DNA of 48,994 nt from Rhodospirillaceae bacterium. GTDB taxonomy: Bacteria > Pseudomonadota > Alphaproteobacteria > CACIAM-22H2. The notes beneath the pieces were generated by a model. The model saw only the letters and a list, made by a program, of their open reading frames with translations. It was not told where the DNA came from and did no database searches. This document shows, one piece after another, positions 46,626 through 48,994 of the stretch. Numbering within the stretch: the stretch's first letter is position 1; each line of letters opens with the position of its first letter. Where the stretch lies: NCBI GenBank assembly GCA_022843945.1, contig JALHMR010000039.1, forward strand, positions 1-48,994, written 5' to 3'. A program made the position numbers and the translations under genes.

Positions 46626-47780
46626 TTACTGCATCTGCCGGCCGAAGCCGGCATCCCGGGCGCGCACGATCGCCTCGGCGCGGTGCCTGACCCCAAGCTT
46701 GGCGAAGACACTGGTCAGGTGATTCTTCACCGTCTTGGTGCTGAGCGACAGGCGCGCGGCGATCTGGGCGTTGTTCAGTCCCTGGGCGACATGCTCCAGC
46801 AGCTCCCGCTCGCGCCGTGTGAGTTCGGCAAACTCCTTGCTCGTGCCCGGACACACCGGCAGGAACCCGCACACCTCATCGAGCCATTGCCGCCAGGCCG
46901 GCTCGTGCGGCAGCAGGAAATGGTTGCGGCTGTTGAGCGTCACCAGCCGGGCTCCTGGAATGAGGCCGGCCAGCCGGCGGCCCTCCTCGAAGGGCACCCG
47001 GACGTCGCGGTCGGAATGCAGCAGAAGCGTCGGACAGGCGACGCGCGGCGCCAGCGTGCTGACGTCGATCTCGAACATCTGCCGGATATCGCTCGCGGCG
47101 TTCTGCGGCGTCGCCGAGAGACGGGCGATCTCGTTGAAGCTGCGATGCTGCTCGGATGTGCCGTCGGGCATGTTCTGGGTGGCGAAGAACTGCCGGCCGG
47201 CCGGATTGTCCTCGCCCCAGCCCAGCTCGACGAGCTTGGCCATCATCTCGGCCTCGTCACGGTGCTTCTGATCGACGCTCCGCTTGAGCCGGCCGCGCGC
47301 GTAGCCGCCGTGCAGGACCAGGTGCGAGACCCGTTCGGGGTGCCGGGCGGCATAGGCGATCGCCACCGCCACCCCGCGGCAGATGCCGAGCAGCGGAAAG
47401 CGCGTCAGGCCGGCGGCGTCGACCACGGCCTCGAGATCGTTGACCCAACCCTCGAAGGTCAGTGGAGGAAACATCCAGTCCGACAGGCCCGAGCCGCGGC
47501 CGTCATAGCGGATGAGCGTGTTGCTGCGCGACAGCCCGTCAAGCCAGTGCTGCCAGAGCGGACTTTCCCAATCGAGCTCGATATGGCTGAGCCAGTTCGC
47601 GACCTTGACCAGTGGCGCGCCCTGCCCCGTCGTTCCGTAGGCGATACGCACACCGTCGCTGGTCGAGGTGAAGCGCACCTGTTGGCGAGAGCTCATGCGC
47701 GGGCCTTGCTGTTCCGGCCGCGCGACGCGGCGGACGCTCGGCTCAGGGTTTCGGCGGAATGCCAATGGCAGCGTCGTCAT
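46626..47780 (-). CDS. Alpha/beta-hydrolase fused to a LuxR-type DNA-binding domain
   Basis: The 384-residue protein has an alpha/beta-hydrolase domain (about 35-310) followed by a LuxR helix-turn-helix (about 320-375, LTRRERELLEHVAQGL, IAARLSLSTKTVKNHL). The nucleophile elbow reads LGICRGVA, with Cys134 where most hydrolases have Ser; Asp257/Asp259 (HSDRDV) and His287 (SRNHFLL) complete a possible triad. It may therefore sense a small molecule by binding or reacting with it and control transcription. GGAGG before ATG 47780 chooses the start; an upstream extension of 21 residues is unlikely. Its ligand and targets are unknown. Confidence 0.9.
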   Translation of the reverse strand: MTTLPLAFRRNPEPSVRRVARPEQQGPRMSSRQQVRFTSTSDGVRIAYGTTGQGAPLVKVANWLSHIELDWESPLWQHWLDGLSRSNTLIRYDGRGSGLSDWMFPPLTFEGWVNDLEAVVDAAGLTRFPLLGICRGVAVAIAYAARHPERVSHLVLHGGYARGRLKRSVDQKHRDEAEMMAKLVELGWGEDNPAGRQFFATQNMPDGTSEQHRSFNEIARLSATPQNAASDIRQMFEIDVSTLAPRVACPTLLLHSDRDVRVPFEEGRRLAGLIPGARLVTLNSRNHFLLPHEPAWRQWLDEVCGFLPVCPGTSKEFAELTRRERELLEHVAQGLNNAQIAARLSLSTKTVKNHLTSVFAKLGVRHRAEAIVRARDAGFGRQMQ

Positions 47781-48224
47781 GTCAGCGCCTCCGGTTCTGG
47801 AATCCACTGTCTTGGATCCCACAGTACGACGGGGTCGAGGCACTGCTTAAAATCGTATGGCGCCGTTTCATTTTTGAATGGGTTGATCCCTCTGCCTCTT
47901 CGCCAGGGTGTGTCCCGCTGCGTCATTGAACGCCAGCCCTGGTGCCGATCAATGCGTCATTCCCCGTGAGTCTATCGGCATTTCTTAACCTGACGTGAGG
48001 CGATGGTCCCGCTTGCCTCCTGATATCCACGTCCCGTTCGCCAAAACTCGGGACCCTGGTCCCCGGGGGCCCGGCACCCGGAAGCACCGCCCGAAAAAGT
48101 CGCCCCCCGGAAGCGAATAACCCGCCCGCCCGGTTGTAAGTGCGCGCCAGGAGCGGATCACAAAAATAACGTTCCACGACCCGGGAGAACCTCGAGGTCC
48201 GACCCCCTAGAAAAGGAGAGCTTC
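47781..48224. other. Intergenic region upstream of the flagellin gene
   Basis: These 444 bases lie between the divergent hydrolase-LuxR gene and the flagellin gene. I see no convincing gene; an open frame at 47923-48177 on the minus strand lacks a ribosome site and a recognisable composition. A perfect palindrome GGGACC-CT-GGTCCC is at 48050-48063. I looked for sigma-54 (GG-N10-GC) and sigma-28 flagellar promoters and found no clean match. The flagellin leader just before the ATG holds AAGGAGAG. Confidence 0.5.
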
Positions 48225-48994
48225 ATGACGTCGATCAACACCAATACCGGCGCGCTCGTGGCGCTTCGGAATCTCAACTCGACGAACATGCTTCTCGAGC
48301 GCACCCAGGACCGGGTGTCGACCGGCTACAAGGTCATAGGTCCCAAGGACGATGCTTCCAGCTTCTCCATCGCCCAGGGCCTGCGCGGCGATCTCAAGGC
48401 GTTCGATGCCGTCCAGCAGTCGCTCTCGTCGGGCCGTGGCGTCGTCGCCGCCGCCATTGCCGGCGCCACCTCGGTCTCCGATCTTCTTGCCGATATCAAG
48501 AAGAAGATCATCGAATCCTCGAACCCGGCCAACACGGCCACCCAGCAGTCGATCCTCGCGGCCGACTTCACCTCGATGCTCGAGCAGCTCAACACCTTCG
48601 TCAGCAACGCGATCTACAACGGCCGTAACCTGATCTCCTCGGCTTCGGCGAGCGTGTCCATCACCTCGACGATCACCGGCGGCCAGCTGACGGTGACCAA
48701 CGCCTCGGCGCTCGGCGGCGTATCCACCGCCCTCAGCGCCGGTGTCGCCAGCACGGCGGCAGCCCTCTCGCTGCTCACCGCGATCGACGCGCAGGAGCTG
48801 ATCGTCGGTCAGGCCCTGGGCACGCTGGGCGCCAACTCCAAGAACATCGAGTTCCTCTCGACCTTCACCAAGACCCTCTCTGACGCCGTCACAGAAGGTC
48901 TGGGTGCGCTGGTCGACGCGGATCTCGCCAAGGAGAGCGCGCAGTTGCAGGCCCTGCAGGTCAAGCAGCAGCTTGGCATCCAGGCTCTCGGCAT
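48225..48994 (+). CDS. Flagellin, 3' end cut by the window
   Basis: The first 256 residues of a short flagellin are present. The N-terminal D0/D1 helix has the conserved LNSTNMLLERTQDRVSTG and DDASSFSIAQGLR (the usual Asn-Asp-Ala turn), and the C-terminal heptad helix LAKESAQLQALQVKQQLG is reached just before the window ends, so only about 15-20 residues are missing. The variable central part is very small, like compact alphaproteobacterial flagellins of about 270 residues. AAGGAGAG at 48213-48220 marks the ATG at 48225. The protein is exported by the flagellar type III system and assembles the filament. Confidence 0.95.
   Translation, partial: MTSINTNTGALVALRNLNSTNMLLERTQDRVSTGYKVIGPKDDASSFSIAQGLRGDLKAFDAVQQSLSSGRGVVAAAIAGATSVSDLLADIKKKIIESSNPANTATQQSILAADFTSMLEQLNTFVSNAIYNGRNLISSASASVSITSTITGGQLTVTNASALGGVSTALSAGVASTAAALSLLTAIDAQELIVGQALGTLGANSKNIEFLSTFTKTLSDAVTEGLGALVDADLAKESAQLQALQVKQQLGIQALG

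Noticed and set aside
47923-48177. 84-codon open frame on - upstream of flagellin
   Set aside because: No ribosome site, no recognisable composition, and it lies in the expected flagellin control region.
47940-48224. Sigma-54 or sigma-28 promoter of the flagellin gene
   Set aside because: Candidate GG...GC pairs at about 48005 and 47940 have the wrong spacing (8 and 11 instead of 10 bases), and no sigma-28 pair with proper spacing is seen.

Overview
The window is about 49 kb of GC-rich, gene-dense bacterial chromosome. Gene content points to a free-living alphaproteobacterium, perhaps Rhodospirillales-like: a gyrA-coaD pair, the hpnCDE squalene route for hopanoids, a mitochondrial-type NDUFAF6-like protein, TAXI-TRAP and TctC/Bug uptake systems, TrmFO, a flagellin and a PuuD-like membrane protein. 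This taxonomic guess is inference from gene content; no rRNA is present. I see no phage, insertion sequence, CRISPR array or secretion cluster. The window reads as ordinary chromosome with a few odd small genes.

Layout. 1-2.6 kb: the end of a type III polyketide synthase, a lipid-type methyltransferase, and the two subunits of a 3-oxoacid CoA-transferase, all on +. 2.6-4.3 kb (-): a 2-hydroxyacid dehydrogenase and an HpcH/HpaI aldolase. 4.5-8.4 kb: small unknown proteins, a DUF486 membrane protein, an EamA exporter and a fumarylacetoacetase-family hydrolase. 8.4-10.8 kb: an unlisted 53-residue proline-rich micro-ORF, then 3-hydroxybutyrate dehydrogenase and an MFS transporter. 10.8-14.7 kb (-): gyrA, coaD, tRNA-Lys(UUU) and a tiny Tat-signal peptide gene. 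15-21.3 kb: a Bug-type binding protein, ssb, cobH, uvrA and a Crp/Fnr regulator. 21.3-24.1 kb (-): a RidA paralogue, a Sel1-repeat protein and an unrecognised 407-residue protein.

24.2-30.6 kb: trmFO, a cytochrome P450, an NDUFAF6-like protein, and the hpnC-hpnD-hpnE operon, which should convert farnesyl diphosphate to squalene. 30.6-34.3 kb (-): a TAXI-type TRAP transporter (binding protein plus fused permease). 34.3-38.4 kb: a class III aminotransferase, a short PuuD-like membrane protein, a 2-TM micro-protein, a MerR regulator and a glutathione transferase. 38.4-42 kb (-): a large hybrid histidine kinase and a CheY-like regulator. 42-44.1 kb (+): a compact operon of a cysteine-dioxygenase-like cupin, a pirin and an acetyltransferase that lacks a normal start codon. 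44.1-44.2 kb: a two-hairpin REP-like repeat. 44.2-48 kb: 1-Cys peroxiredoxin, cupin, LysR regulator, and an alpha/beta-hydrolase fused to a LuxR DNA-binding domain. 48.2 kb to the end: a short flagellin cut by the window edge.

The items I consider most worth a second look are the acetyltransferase with an apparent AUC start (or +1 frameshift) at the pirin stop, the hydrolase-LuxR fusion with Cys at the nucleophile position, the proline-rich micro-ORF, the 76-residue Tat-signal gene whose predicted mature product is a cationic peptide of about 25 residues, the short PuuD-like protein, and the REP-like element. I did not find a clear multi-gene system that I would call new.
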